DNA of 64,000 bases from Sophora flavescens (Eukaryota; Streptophyta; Magnoliopsida; Fabales; Fabaceae): assembly GCA_030762895.1 (NCBI GenBank), contig CM061067.1:169134518-169198517 (forward strand), written 5' to 3'. Both the position numbers and the translations under genes were made by a program. Under the pieces are notes generated by a model. The model saw only the letters and a list, made by a program, of their open reading frames with translations. It made no database searches and had not been told where the DNA came from. Shown piece after piece: positions 35,523 through 45,829 of the stretch (its first letter is position 1; each line of letters begins with the position of its first letter).

Positions 35523-37067
35523 GCGCAAGGAATGGGATCAGGTGTGACTCCCGCTTACACTGCACTTGATCGGGGAGTACTCTTTTCCTTTCCCTCACTA
35601 TGATCTTATAATTCACATTTGTTCATTGGGGACAATGCATGTTTTAAGTGTGGGGGAGGGAATTAGTTGTAGTTTTTCTCTTCTTCTTTGAATAAAGTTT
35701 TCTTTTCTTTGAATAAAGCTCCTGAATAATTTGAGAAGCTCAGGAGCATTTGTGTGTTGAGTCTTTTGATTGGCAAGTTTGTTAGATTTTGATTGATGTT
35801 GCATGATTGCTTGCATGATTGATATGTGATGACCCCCCCTAGGCTGAAAAATTTGAAAAATTTTGTGATTCCCATGTGAAATTGAAAACTGAACTTTGGG
35901 ATTTTGTTATGATAGCATGATGAATGATAAGTTTAGGGTGATAGGGAGCACACACTAGGGATAGTATCTCTGTTCAAATAATTTGCAAATAATGTCCAGG
36001 TGAGGTTTTGAGCCTCCAACATGTTTTTAAACTGTGTGAAAATCACTTTCAAGTTGCACTTCCCTGGATTTGATTGAATCTCTTTTTGGTTTGCATGATT
36101 ATATGTGTGTAGCAAATGATTAAGGCATTTTCTTTGTAAATAGCTACTTGGCCTGAATAAACCAATTCCTAATGCATGTTCCCTAGTTAGCCCTTTTGAG
36201 CCTTTTAGCCTATTAGTTCTTGATAACCTAATGTTATAAGCCCAAAAATCTGGAAAACCATGTTAACCCGATCTTAGGATTAGGAGAGCATGTAATCTTA
36301 GAATGGGTGCAAGAAACTAAGTTTGGGGTGGCTGCAGGGTGTAATATGTTGTTGGGATTGAGAGAGTTGGAGCCAAAAAGCTTGTGAAAGGAAAAAAAAA
36401 AAAAGGTGTACAAATATTGAAAAAATATATATATACAAAAATACAAAAATGCCAAAAAGAAATAAAAAGAGCTGTAGCCACCCAGAAATGTAAAGAAAAA
36501 AAAAATAAAGAAAGGAGCTTGAGTGAATTTCTATGTGTAAATATAGTTCATGCTCTCTTAGTTCCTAGGGTCTTCAGCTTAGTTCCTTTGTATATCCTAC
36601 CCTTAGCCAGGCCCCATTACAACCCAATAAAGACCTTCTGATGTTGCTTGCATGTTTTCTGTGGGAACCATTTTGAGATGAAAAGCAAATTTTTGGGAAG
36701 TGTACTTGAAAAGTGAAACTGAGTGCAAGTTGTTAGCCTGACATAAACTGAGTGACTGAGTGAACAAATAATGCCCTTGTGAGGAAGGCAGTTGTTTGGA
36801 TTTGGTGATCTCCCTCTTGTGTGTGACTTAGATTCCCTGCTTAGATTTCTGATTGTTTTCATGATGAAACTCTCAATTGTTTGGAATAAATGAATGTGGG
36901 AATTGCTCTGTTTGAAATAGGGGAAACAATGAAGAAAAATTGTTTTTGAAGTTGCTTGAATGTGTGCAATGTTGATTGAATCTTTTGAGCTTGCCAGGTC
37001 TTGAGTCTTTTTGATTTTTGAGTCTTAGTTTGCTTGGGGACAAGCAAAGTTTAAGTTTGGGGTATTT
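35523..37067 (+). other. Untranslated 3' region and polypurine tract of element C
   Basis: A stretch of 1.5 kb without coding potential. It contains AAGTGTGGGGGAGGG (35648-35662) and ends with a purine-rich AAGTTTGGGGTATTT directly before the LTR. Much of it resembles, in the opposite orientation, the 3' region of element B (for example the AGGCCCCATTACAACC words at 36608 and 28570). Confidence 0.7.
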
Positions 37068-38295
37068 TGATAAGCCTCTGGCTCATCTAGTTTTATAGCT
37101 AGTATGACCAGGGTTTTGTGCAAATTATATCGTATTTTCACCCAAATTAGATTAGATTGTCCTCAAACAAGGTTTTGAGTCTCTAGAGTAGTTTTAAGTT
37201 AATTTAGCAAGTTTTAAGTCAAAATAATACACTCATGCTTATTTCCTTGTTTTCAGGTTAAGTAGAAGTTGAGAAAATAAAGAACAGGGGATTCGCCCCG
37301 CGAAAGCCATGCTCGCCACGCGACCCCGAAGCCTGACTGTTCCAAGAAATTGCTAAGTCTCTGGGTCGCCTCGCGAAAAAGGTCTCGCCCCGCGAGTCTT
37401 GCAAACATGAAAAAGTCAGAGACGATCACGGCTTGCCCGTGTTGAAGGTCATGGCCGTGGCAGTTTTGAAGCTGAAGAGTCTCGCCACGCGAGTATCACT
37501 TCGCCTCGCGAGAATGCCAAGGGTTGCTGACAGTTCATGAAATTCGCCTCGCGAATGGTTGTTCGCCTCGCGAGTCCTCTGAATTCTGAAATTGTATAAA
37601 AGGCTGTTCTGAATATTTTGTAGAGACTTTTGCTCCTCTAACTTTCTGATATACATTTTTCCTTTGTGATTTCGTTATTGCCATGGAGCACTAAGTCCTA
37701 GGATTAACCTACTGTTTGAGGATCCTATATACTTGAGGTTATGTAATCCCTATTTTAATTGCTTTTCCCTTTTCAATACCGTACTTTGTATTTCTGTTTG
37801 CTTAATTCAGGAGTATACTGTATTGTATTGATTTATCTCTGGTGATATCATGTTCCTATAATTAATCGCATCTGCTTAATTTGCGTGTGTACATTTCGTG
37901 TTCGCTTAGTTCACGAAGGGCTTAATCCCGTTTGCTTAATTCGGGAATAGGGACATGTATCTGTGGTAGTAGTCTCGCTTGTAAATTACTATTACAGCCG
38001 GAAGGGGATAAGAACCTGCTTAGGGCTTGGGATCACATTAACCAGGGATAGTTGGGAATTCTTGACAGTAGATTAATCGTTGTTTGATAATTGATAATCC
38101 CTTTTCAACTGCCTTGTTTTTGATTGCTCTGTTTTGTTTGTTTCTTAATTGCATTCCAATCCAAACCCCCCCCAAAACTGATTTTTGTGAAAAGTAATAT
38201 TCTCAGAGTCCTTAGAGACGACATCCGAGTTGTCGCACTATACTACACTTTTGAACCCGCTCGTCCTTTTTGGTGCGTGCGCGACAGCGCGACCA
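37068..38295 (+). mobile_element. 3' LTR of element C
   Basis: 1228 bp, nearly identical to the 5' LTR. Differences are small indels, mostly in the GC-rich U3 motifs near 37290-37400. Confidence 0.92.
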
Positions 38296-39029
38296 CGGCC
38301 TGCCCGTGACGGCTTCTGTTTCTGGCGCACTTCTGGAATTTAAACCCTCGCGACGCGAAGGATGTCTCGCGACGCGAGTCTTCTTGTCACGGCCCGTGAT
38401 GTGAATCACGGCCAAGCCGTGATGCTCTCTGCCTTGTGTGGATTTTGGGTCACGGCCGTGATGCACATCACGGCTAGGCCGTGATGGTCTCTGACTTCCA
38501 AGTCTTCATTATTCGCGAGGCGAGCCCCTGCATTCGCGGGCGAGACCTCCAAAACTGCTTTTTCCCATTGCTTCTTGACTTCCTTGATTCTCAGAGCTTC
38601 ATTTATTTAACCTGAAACAACGAAAGCAACCACAAGCGTAATTCTATTCAAAATAACCTAAAAACTACACAAAAGACGCAAAACGAGTCAAAGTCCAACT
38701 TAGGAACAAAACAAGGCAAATTTGGGCGAAAACGAGATTGAACTCGAATAAATGGGCACATAAACCCTAGTTCATCTAGTCATAAAACTAGATAAGCCAG
38801 AGGCTTATCAAAAACTCACATTCAGCCCCGGCTCCCGAAAGGTCGAGCCAAAACTCCCTCTCAAAATTCCACCAAAGAGGAAGACGAGTCAAAGCTCCTG
38901 AAATTAAAACCATGGAGGCCGAGTTAAACTCCCTCTATAAAAATCATAGAGATCGAGCTCTCCCTTGGAAAATAAAATTCCACCAGCTCTAGCACCCAAA
39001 CACCATACTAACTCACCTAAAAAGGCTAA

Positions 39030-39480
39030 AAACCTAAAGAGGCTGCCCGAGCTACGACCAATCAGGGTCGGAGTGTCGAGCCTATAAAGGTGCATAAATC
39101 CTAAAGAGGCTGACCGAGCTACGACCAATCAGGGTCGGAGTGCCGAGCCTATAAAGGTGCAAAAAACCTAAAGAGGTGATCGAACTAAAATCGACCGAGC
39201 TGCCGTTGAGACGCCGGACCTAAAGAGGCAAGTGCCTAAAAAGGTGACCGAGCTAAAATCGACCAAGCTGCCATCAAGACGCCGGACCTAAAGTGGCAAG
39301 TACCTTAAGAGGTGACTGAGCTAAAATTGACCGAGCTGTCGTCGAGACGCCGGACCTAAAGAGGCAAGTTCCTAAAGAGGCTGACCGAGCTAAAGTCGAC
39401 CGAGTTGAGGTCGAAATGCCGAGCCTATAAAGGTAAAAAAAACAACTTACTACCTAAAGAGACTGGTCAAGTTGAAGTCG
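39030..39480 (-). repeat. Short 67-bp-type tandem array in A2
   Basis: Two units of the type CGACCAATCAGGGTCGGAGT, three related units with CGCCGGACCTAAAGAGGC and two with GACCGAGTTAAGGTCGAAATG or a variant. The first type is expanded to about fourteen units in A3. Confidence 0.85.
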
Positions 39481-39775
39481 ACCGAGTTAAGGTCGAAATG
39501 TCAAGTCTACAACGGTAATAACACCTTAACGCCTGAAAAGGTATTTCAAGGCCTAAGAAGGTGGGTAAGAACCTACAGGTATTTCAAATTCTAACTATTT
39601 CGACTAAATCGCGTAACACGCTGAAACTAAACAAGTACTAAGAAAAATAGTCTCAAAAAGTAAAGTGCATGTCGGTCCATCAATAACCATGGGCCAAGCC
39701 CATAATACATAAGATTTCAAAATAAAAAAGGGCATCGCCCAAAAACAACGTGTTTCCTAACCTACTAATACAAAT

Positions 39776-40260
39776 TCATGAGTCAAGGTCATCCTCGGCA
39801 TTTGGAGGGAGGGTAGCAGACTGGCCAGGTAGGCCCACTTCACCTTCATCTTTGGGTCCCTCCTCGGCCGCTTTCCCCTCGCCCTCTTCCCCTTGAGATA
39901 CGGCCTCCTCATCCTCCAGCTCGTACAATGGAACTAGGATTCCATCTTGGATAAAATCCTTGTCCACGCCAGCACAGGAGAAGTCAGCAGTCGGATTGAA
40001 ATACCGAAGCCGCTTCACGGCTCGGGAAAAACCATTAACATGCTCCCTCGTGATAGAAGCCTCGGCTTCAGCCAGATCAGAACGGAGCCTCAGATTCTCC
40101 TCCTTCTCGGGTTCCAGTAACTTCCGCAACTCAAGACTGGCTTCCTTCTCGGCTTGGATCCCATTCCACGACCTTCTGAAGGTTGAGCTGGTCGGTTCTT
40201 TCCATTGCCAGCCCCAGTACGCAAAGTTCGGGCAGCTTCCGCCTTCATACTTTTCATTAT
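39776..40260 (-). pseudogene. Antisense ORF remnant of A2
   Basis: Same product as at 2001-2669. The C-terminal 117 codons (39776-40129) are open, with coiled coil, GFSRAVKRLRYF motif and acidic tail. Upstream, a frame change near 40160 and a deletion near 40205 remove the join to the MKAEAARTLRTG start. Confidence 0.65.
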
Positions 40261-40399
40261 TAGAAAGTTCGTGGCTCGAAAAACAGGTAATGGAGGAGAC
40301 TCAGAAGAGCATGAGCGACCGCAGCTTTCCTACTCGCATCATGGCCCAATTCTAGTAAAAGCCGGGCATATGCTGGCTTAATAACTTGGGAACTCACTA

Positions 40400-42257
40400 A
40401 AGAGCCAGAGTTAAAATTGTCTAGTTAAGAACAAAGGGCAGAAGCCCAGAAAGCCGAGGTCGAGCATTGCTCCCTCGCACCAAAAAGTCGAGGTCGAGCT
40501 ATGCTTCCTCGCACTACGCACCGAAAAAAGTCGAGGCCAAGTTAAAATCCACAGCAGGTCACGCATATTAGAGACCCAGGATTCGAAGGAAATCCTGGTA
40601 GTGTTCAACCAAATAAGCCGGAATCCCAAGTAAGACTAGGCTCCGCACAAAAATCCGAGCAGTGCTCGGCCAAGCAAGACGATAACCCAAGAAAGGCTTT
40701 GTTCTACAAAAAACAGATTTTCCAGCAATGCTCCCGCGAATCATAGTCCAAAGCCCTCGACACCAAAAAACGTGTTAAAACATGCGGGTTGACATTTAAG
40801 CTCTTTCGCTTATTTCAAGCTCGGAGCTTGGGGGGCTAATGGGGATAAAGGAAGGATATTCTCGGAAATTACATCCCTTAGCCTACAGCTTGAAGAACTT
40901 GTATGAAAACTATTTTCTCATACAAACTGGAGAAGATATTAGGAAAGTTTATTCTGAGACACACCTTCAAGATCGAAAAAAATAATTCAAGGTCAAGTTT
41001 CAAAGTTAGTGGGTATTTCAAAATCTACCAAATGAAAGGGTTATGAGCTACTCGGAGAAAATGTTAAGAGCTCTCAAGAACTTCAAAAGATCGAGCTACA
41101 TTCGGAAAAAGGTGAGTCAAGATAAGCATCTTGAAAGCATCAAAAATTAAAGAATGAAATACAAGCACCAAGGTAAATTCCTAATGACCGGGTTTGAACT
41201 TGACTCTCCAAAAGGTTGGTTCGAGCCTGAATCACTGATAAGTCGAATCTCAGCTACCAGCTTCTAAACTTGTCTTAAACAAAGGTAAGATTGAAATACA
41301 TTATGTTCAGAACATGTTACTGACCGAGATGTGAACCTCAACCACTAAAACTCGAGTACTGCCCAAGAGGTATTAGCTGAAGTAAGAGGATCTACGCAAA
41401 TCCAGTACTTTATCAACACTAAGGACAAGCTCAGCTTCTTTCATAAAGCTCTTTCGCTTATTCTGATCTCAAAGCTTGGGGAGCTTATATACTGATCGAG
41501 ATGTTAAACTCGGCCACTGAGCCTACCAACCTAAAATATTGGACGAGAAGTAAAGCAAGAGCTCCAAACCCAAACAATCAAAGGGAAATGATTACTAGAC
41601 TCGCCCACCGAGTCCACTGAACTTAAGAATTGGCCGAAATGTGAAGCTCGACAACTTGAAACGAGAAGCTCGGGCTCCCTACTCGGTTGAGCTCCAGCTC
41701 CCGACTACTGGTTCGAGCTCAGGCTCCCTACTGGGTTGAGCTCCGGCTTCCAATTGCTCGGTTGAGCTCCGGCTCCCGACCACTCGGTTGAGCTTCGGCT
41801 CCCGACCACTCGGTTGAGCTCCAGCTCTCGACTTATCGTTTGAGCACGCAACTACAGCGCAAGCCTCGGAAATGAGGCCGTAAAGGCCACGCGCCGCACA
41901 GGGTAACGTTTCCTTTCCATCTCAAGAATCGAGAAAGTATGGCCTTAACAGGAAACGATTAATCATCCCCACCTCGGCTAACCTCGGCTCCTTCGAGAAA
42001 AAGCTTTTACGCTTTATTAGCTCAAAGCTTGGGGGGCTTGTGTATGAGCTGAGATACAGAGTTCGACACCCAGAAAGCATCAAGCTCGGTCACCCGAGCT
42101 GCTCACCGAGTTGGAGGATGTATATATATGCATAGAGTATGAAGCTCGGCCAATCACCTCACCTGGCCTAAAGACAGAAAGAAGAAACCGAGTTCCTGAG
42201 CTCGGCTAACATCATGAAAGCTTTTACGCCTAATCAGTTCAAAGCTTGGGGGGCTTG
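40400..42257 (+). other. 3' region of A2 with repeated polypurine-like modules
   Basis: The word AGCTTGGGGGGCT or a close variant occurs near 40823, 41475, 42027 and 42243. Each copy has TTATT.GAGCTCAA-like sequence before it and, in three cases, CTTGTGTACTGGCC-like sequence after it. Only the last one borders the LTR. The block at 41640-41835 is made of about seven ~27-bp GAGCTCCGGCTCCCGAC repeats. Confidence 0.75.
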
Positions 42258-42916
42258 TGTACTGGCCAAAGAGTGAAACCCGGCCACCGAGCTCGAATAC
42301 CCGGCCCAGTCCGGAAGTTAAAGATAATAAGTTAAAGATCACTTAATTAAGGGATATGATATTGATATTAAATCCTGATATTATCTGAAATAACCTTATT
42401 TGGTTAAAAGAGATAATATCCCTTAAATTAAGGAATCACATCTCAAAAGAGATTTAAGAGATAAATCAGATCTCTAAAAGATATTGAAGAGATAAATCAG
42501 ATCTCTAAAAGATATTTAAGAGATAAATCAGATCTCTAAAAGATATTTAAGAGATAAATCAGGTCTCTAAGAGATATGAGAATCCTATTATAAAAGGAGG
42601 AGTACCCATGATAGAAACTCACTTTTCACTGAATCCCGGTAACTCTCCCTTAAGCGTATTAGAGGAACTAGCTCGACCAAGAGACTATCAGACAGTCCTT
42701 GCTCGCTGGTATCCATCAGATACAAGATTAGGGGATCGAGATCACCGCACCACTAAAGGTTGAACCTAGAACTACGTCTGACTTTAATTCCCATTGGGAT
42801 ACGTAGGACCGGAATATTACATTATGTCAAGCCAAAGTCTAAAACAACCCCCATTGTTCACTCTTGGTTTCACGTTCTACGACGAGATTCCGCCAAGTCG
42901 GATCTCGGCAGGAACA
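42258..42916 (+). mobile_element. 3' LTR of A2
   Basis: 659 bp, same ends and TATA box (42589-42596) as the 5' LTR, followed by TGATA. Confidence 0.93.
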
Positions 42917-43577
42917 TGATAAGAATTTGTGCTTCCCTAAAAATTATTCTCCCGTTTGGTGGCGTTCTTGGATTTGTGTTGTTACGGTTGCACTGGCAAG
43001 GAAGAACGGAACTGACGAAAATGCTAAACCCCCTGCGGCGCTCCTGATCCACGTTCCTTTTCTTTTTTTTTTAGTTACCAACCTTTATATAGTATATACA
43101 GTGTCAGCGCATAATAGGTTTGTCCTTTTTCTTTTTTTTTCTTTTTTTTCTTTCTTTTTACATATAGGTTAAGCCTAGTACACTATATATGCATATTTAT
43201 TTATTTTTAATTCTCTTTTTTTTTCTTTTTTTATATTTATTTTAATTTAATATTCCTTTTGTAATTATTTACCAATTCTAATAAGTTTTATACTAACATA
43301 TCCCGTACACTAAACCTCTTAATCATATTGTATTTTTATTATATCATCATCATCATCATTATTATTTTTATTATTATTTTCAAATTAATTATATTATAAT
43401 TTTAGGATGTTACAGCTATAATCTGTCTTCTATTGATGTGTTTGGAATCAAGGTCAGACGCTTTAGAAGTGCTTCTTGGACGTGGAAGTTACTCACAGTA
43501 GCTTCCAGCCAAAAGCACTTCAACCCAAATCAATCAAGTTTCCAAACATGCTATATATAAAGAGGGATCAAAGGAAC

Positions 43578-43604
43578 ACACAACAACAACAACAACAACA
43601 ACAA
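43578..43604. repeat. (CAA)n microsatellite
   Basis: About nine CAA trinucleotides. Confidence 0.9.
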
Positions 43605-44170
43605 CGCAACTCATACTGATTGTGAAACAAAGTGCTTTATCTCTGAGAAAAGTGTGATAGTTAGAACTTCAATTTGTTTTATCATGCTTTTAGAGTCTTG
43701 CTTCTACTCAATTCTTTTTGTGAATTAGAGTGACTAAGAGAGGATATCTCTTAGGGTTCAACAAGGATGGAAGGGATCCTTGGGTAAAGAAAGCTAGTGT
43801 GCTTTCTGGAGATTTTTTAAGCAAGCAAGGTATCCTTGTGTTGCTATAATTCGAATTGTGTAATTGCTGATTATAGTGAAGAAATCCACAGAGATGTGGG
43901 ACTGGATGTAGGCTTACAAGAGGAGGTAGCCGAACCAGGATAAATCCGTTTGCGTGTTCTTCTCATCCCTAAACTGCATATACTTGTTAAACTTGAATCT
44001 TTAAATCTGCAATCTGTGTTAAAATCTGTTGTTACTACTTATAATTCTTCTTGTCATCATTACTTGTTCCATAACCTAATTCTTGGAATTAAAATTGAGT
44101 GAAAACCAATTTTCTGTAAAAGAAACACTGTTTTACTTTAAATTGTTGAATAAGTTTTCACTGTCTTAAT

Positions 44171-44189
44171 CCCCCCCCCCCCCCCCCCC
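44171..44189. repeat. C19 homopolymer
   Basis: Nineteen consecutive C, prone to length errors. Confidence 0.9.
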
Positions 44190-44315
44190 GCTCTCTTGAG
44201 ACCGTAGCCACTACCAACACATTCATGGCATCAACTGCTAAACTACACCACGCCAACTCTGGGATTTTCAAAACTATCAACCCGACTCTGCAATATCATG
44301 TATGTACCATGTAAC

Positions 44316-45713
44316 TGATGTCATGCGAGTGCACGTGCGATCCGGCAAGTATACCAGATTGTCGCGAAGTAATAAAAAGATATCGATCCCACAGAGACCG
44401 TGATCTCAAATCGCAACTAATTATCAAATTGATTAAAACTCGACTAAATAAAAAGATTTTTGAAAAGTTTTGATATATGAAATAAGAGATAACTCAAAAT
44501 CAGAATCAAATAAACAGAAAGTAAATCTATTTATGGTTTTTCAGATTTAAATGGATTCCTAGGAATTTGGGTTACCAACAAGATCGTTTATGTTACTAAG
44601 TTGATTAACCCTTGTTAATTATCGAAAATGCCTTGAAGGCGAATTTATCCTCAAATAGTTTAAGCTCCCTCTCGGGTTACAAAAACCGTGCCCAATTAAA
44701 CCAACCCCTACTCTCGTGGTAGTCGAATTTAGATTGAACCCTTTACGTTTTGTGACAATTCGTTAATCCTCGAAAGACGGCTTCTAACTCTCGTGATTTC
44801 AGTCCTAAGTCTGACTTTATAGATCTGTCACCTAAGTTCACCGCTAGGTTCCTCCTTAGAATGTCTACGACATGCGAATAAGTACGCACCGGATTTACAA
44901 GTAATTAAAACACTAGAAATCAGACCTAAATCAAAATCGCAATTAACAAAGATAAAACATCAATTCATTGCCATAAACAAACCTTGGGCATAGCCCCAAT
45001 CCCTAGAAATTTAACTACTACTCAAGCCTTGTCATGGTGATGACAAGCTTGGTTAACAACAACATGAAATAAAAATAAGAGAAAAGAGGAGGAGAAGAAG
45101 AGAGATCCTAAATTATAGCCTAAGAGTAGCAGCCCAAAAAAAGTCTTCCTTTGCCTCTGTCCAGATGCCTTATTTATAGATTTGCGAAGTTTGAATCCCA
45201 ATCTAACTCAAATTAGATCCAAATCAGTTGCTTCTGATCCAAGTAATGCGCGTCACGGCCGTGATGGATTCTGCCTTGGGCGCTTCTTCAATTTTTGGTC
45301 TGTCACGACCGTGATGCTCATCACGGCTAGGCCGTGATCAGTTCTTCCTGTTGAGGGTCTGGTTCAGCTGACAGGTCACGGCCGTGATGGGCATCACGGC
45401 TAGGCCGTGACCAGTTCTGACTTTTGTCTTCTTTCTTTTCAGTTTTGCTCGATCATGGCCGTGATGGCTATCACGGCTAGGCCGTGATGGGCTCTGCTTG
45501 GCTCATTTTCTTCACTTTTCAAGCCCTATCTTCATCCAAGCTCCATCATGGTTGATCCTGAGCATTGAATCCTTAATTTCTGCAAAACAACACCTCAAAA
45601 CCGCCTTACCCGTTCCAAGGTAAAAACTAACAAAAATTAAATTAAAAATGCCTAAACTATATGAAAATGCATGCAAAATGATAAGCAAATATGAGGTGTA
45701 ATCACACTCATCA
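44316..45713 (-). mobile_element. Solo LTR G
   Basis: A 1398-bp segment beginning TGATGTCATGCG and ending CACTCATCA, flanked by GTAAC (44311-44315 and 45714-45718). Like family B it contains a GATCCGGCAAGTATACC-type end and CACGGCCGTGATGG motifs (45250-45490), but the overall sequence differs. No internal region, so it is a solo LTR. Orientation is from its similarity to B. Confidence 0.88.
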
Positions 45714-45829
45714 GTAACATATTGCATAACCGATTCTTTTACAACTATGCCTTCATACAAAACATTAATACAATGTCAGGAACCAAAGGGCCAATACATG
45801 CAACAATAAGAAATTAATCATAAGCACAT

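Larger units (their letters stand above)
31656..38295 (+). mobile_element. Complete element C: gag-protease only, Athila-like
   Basis: LTRs of 1223 bp (31656-32878) and 1228 bp (37068-38295) with 5-bp target duplications CGGCC (31651-31655 and 38296-38300). The 6.6-kb element has a primer-binding site, gag, a protease region, an untranslated 3' part and a polypurine tract. RT, RNase H and integrase are absent: the sequence passes from the protease region to a 3' part with the GTGTGGGGGAGGG motif typical of post-pol regions. Its LTRs are nearly identical, so it is young, and it is the innermost level of the nest. Confidence 0.93.
26747..38810 (-). mobile_element. Complete element B, non-autonomous, inserted in A2
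   Basis: Ends TGTTGTGACT...GGCTTATCA with perfect 5-bp target duplications AAAAC (26742-26746 and 38811-38815). A3 shows the empty site near 54270. Read on the minus strand: 5' LTR, primer-binding site, gag-like remnant, long non-coding 3' part, polypurine tract, 3' LTR. Removing C and its duplication leaves about 5.4 kb. No protease, RT, RNase H or integrase is visible. It shares the LTR start TGATAAGCCTCTGGCT and the polypurine context with C, so both are from related Athila-like Ty3/gypsy groups. Confidence 0.93.
30783..38810 (-). mobile_element. 5' LTR of element B, split by element C
   Basis: Parts 30783-31655 and 38301-38810 together give a 1383-bp LTR once C and one CGGCC duplication are removed. 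The join restores the palindromic CACGGCC word that is intact in the other LTR near 27620. Confidence 0.92.
24665..42916 (+). mobile_element. Complete family A element, copy A2 (host of nested B and C)
   Basis: Two 659-bp LTRs (24665-25323 and 42258-42916), TG...CA ends and perfect 5-bp target duplications TGATA (24660-24664 and 42917-42921) define an 18252-bp element. Without B and its duplication it is about 6.2 kb. Order: LTR, primer-binding site, segment with host-gene-like pieces, AGCTCGG-rich region (26380-26560), insertion B, tandem array, antisense ORF, repeated polypurine modules, LTR. No gag-pol can be read, so it must have been mobilised in trans. The two LTRs differ at only a few positions, so insertion is recent on an evolutionary scale. 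Confidence 0.93.
23344..43414 (-). mobile_element. Solo LTR D (1.8 kb net), split by element A2
   Basis: The left part (23344-24659) starts TGTAACGTCC and the right part (42922-43414) ends GGATGTTACA. Both ends are flanked by GCTAT (23339-23343 and 43415-43419). Subtracting A2 and one copy of its TGATA duplication leaves about 1.81 kb. Neither part has internal coding. Its sequence reads more like chromovirus-type LTRs in the minus direction, so orientation is inferred. This is the outermost level of the four-level nest. Confidence 0.85.
43420..44200 (+). mobile_element. Copia-like LTR, degenerate
   Basis: A TATA-like CTATATATAAAGAGGG at 43550 is followed by TTAGAACTTCAATTTG and GACTGGATGTAGGC, then GAGGAGGTAGCCGAACCAGG, a combination seen in transcribed parts of copia-type LTRs. 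Without D, this sequence joins 23136-23343, so the LTR probably began on the other side of the nest. I see neither a TGGTATCAGAGC primer site nor a clean end, so it is truncated. Confidence 0.45.

Noticed and set aside
23344..43414. D as a complete autonomous retrotransposon
   Set aside because: After removing A2, only about 1.8 kb without coding or primer site remains, so a solo LTR fits better.
42917..43414. Short plus-strand frames of 95-102 codons running from the LTR of A2 into D
   Set aside because: They cross an insertion boundary and contain LTR sequence in the first half.
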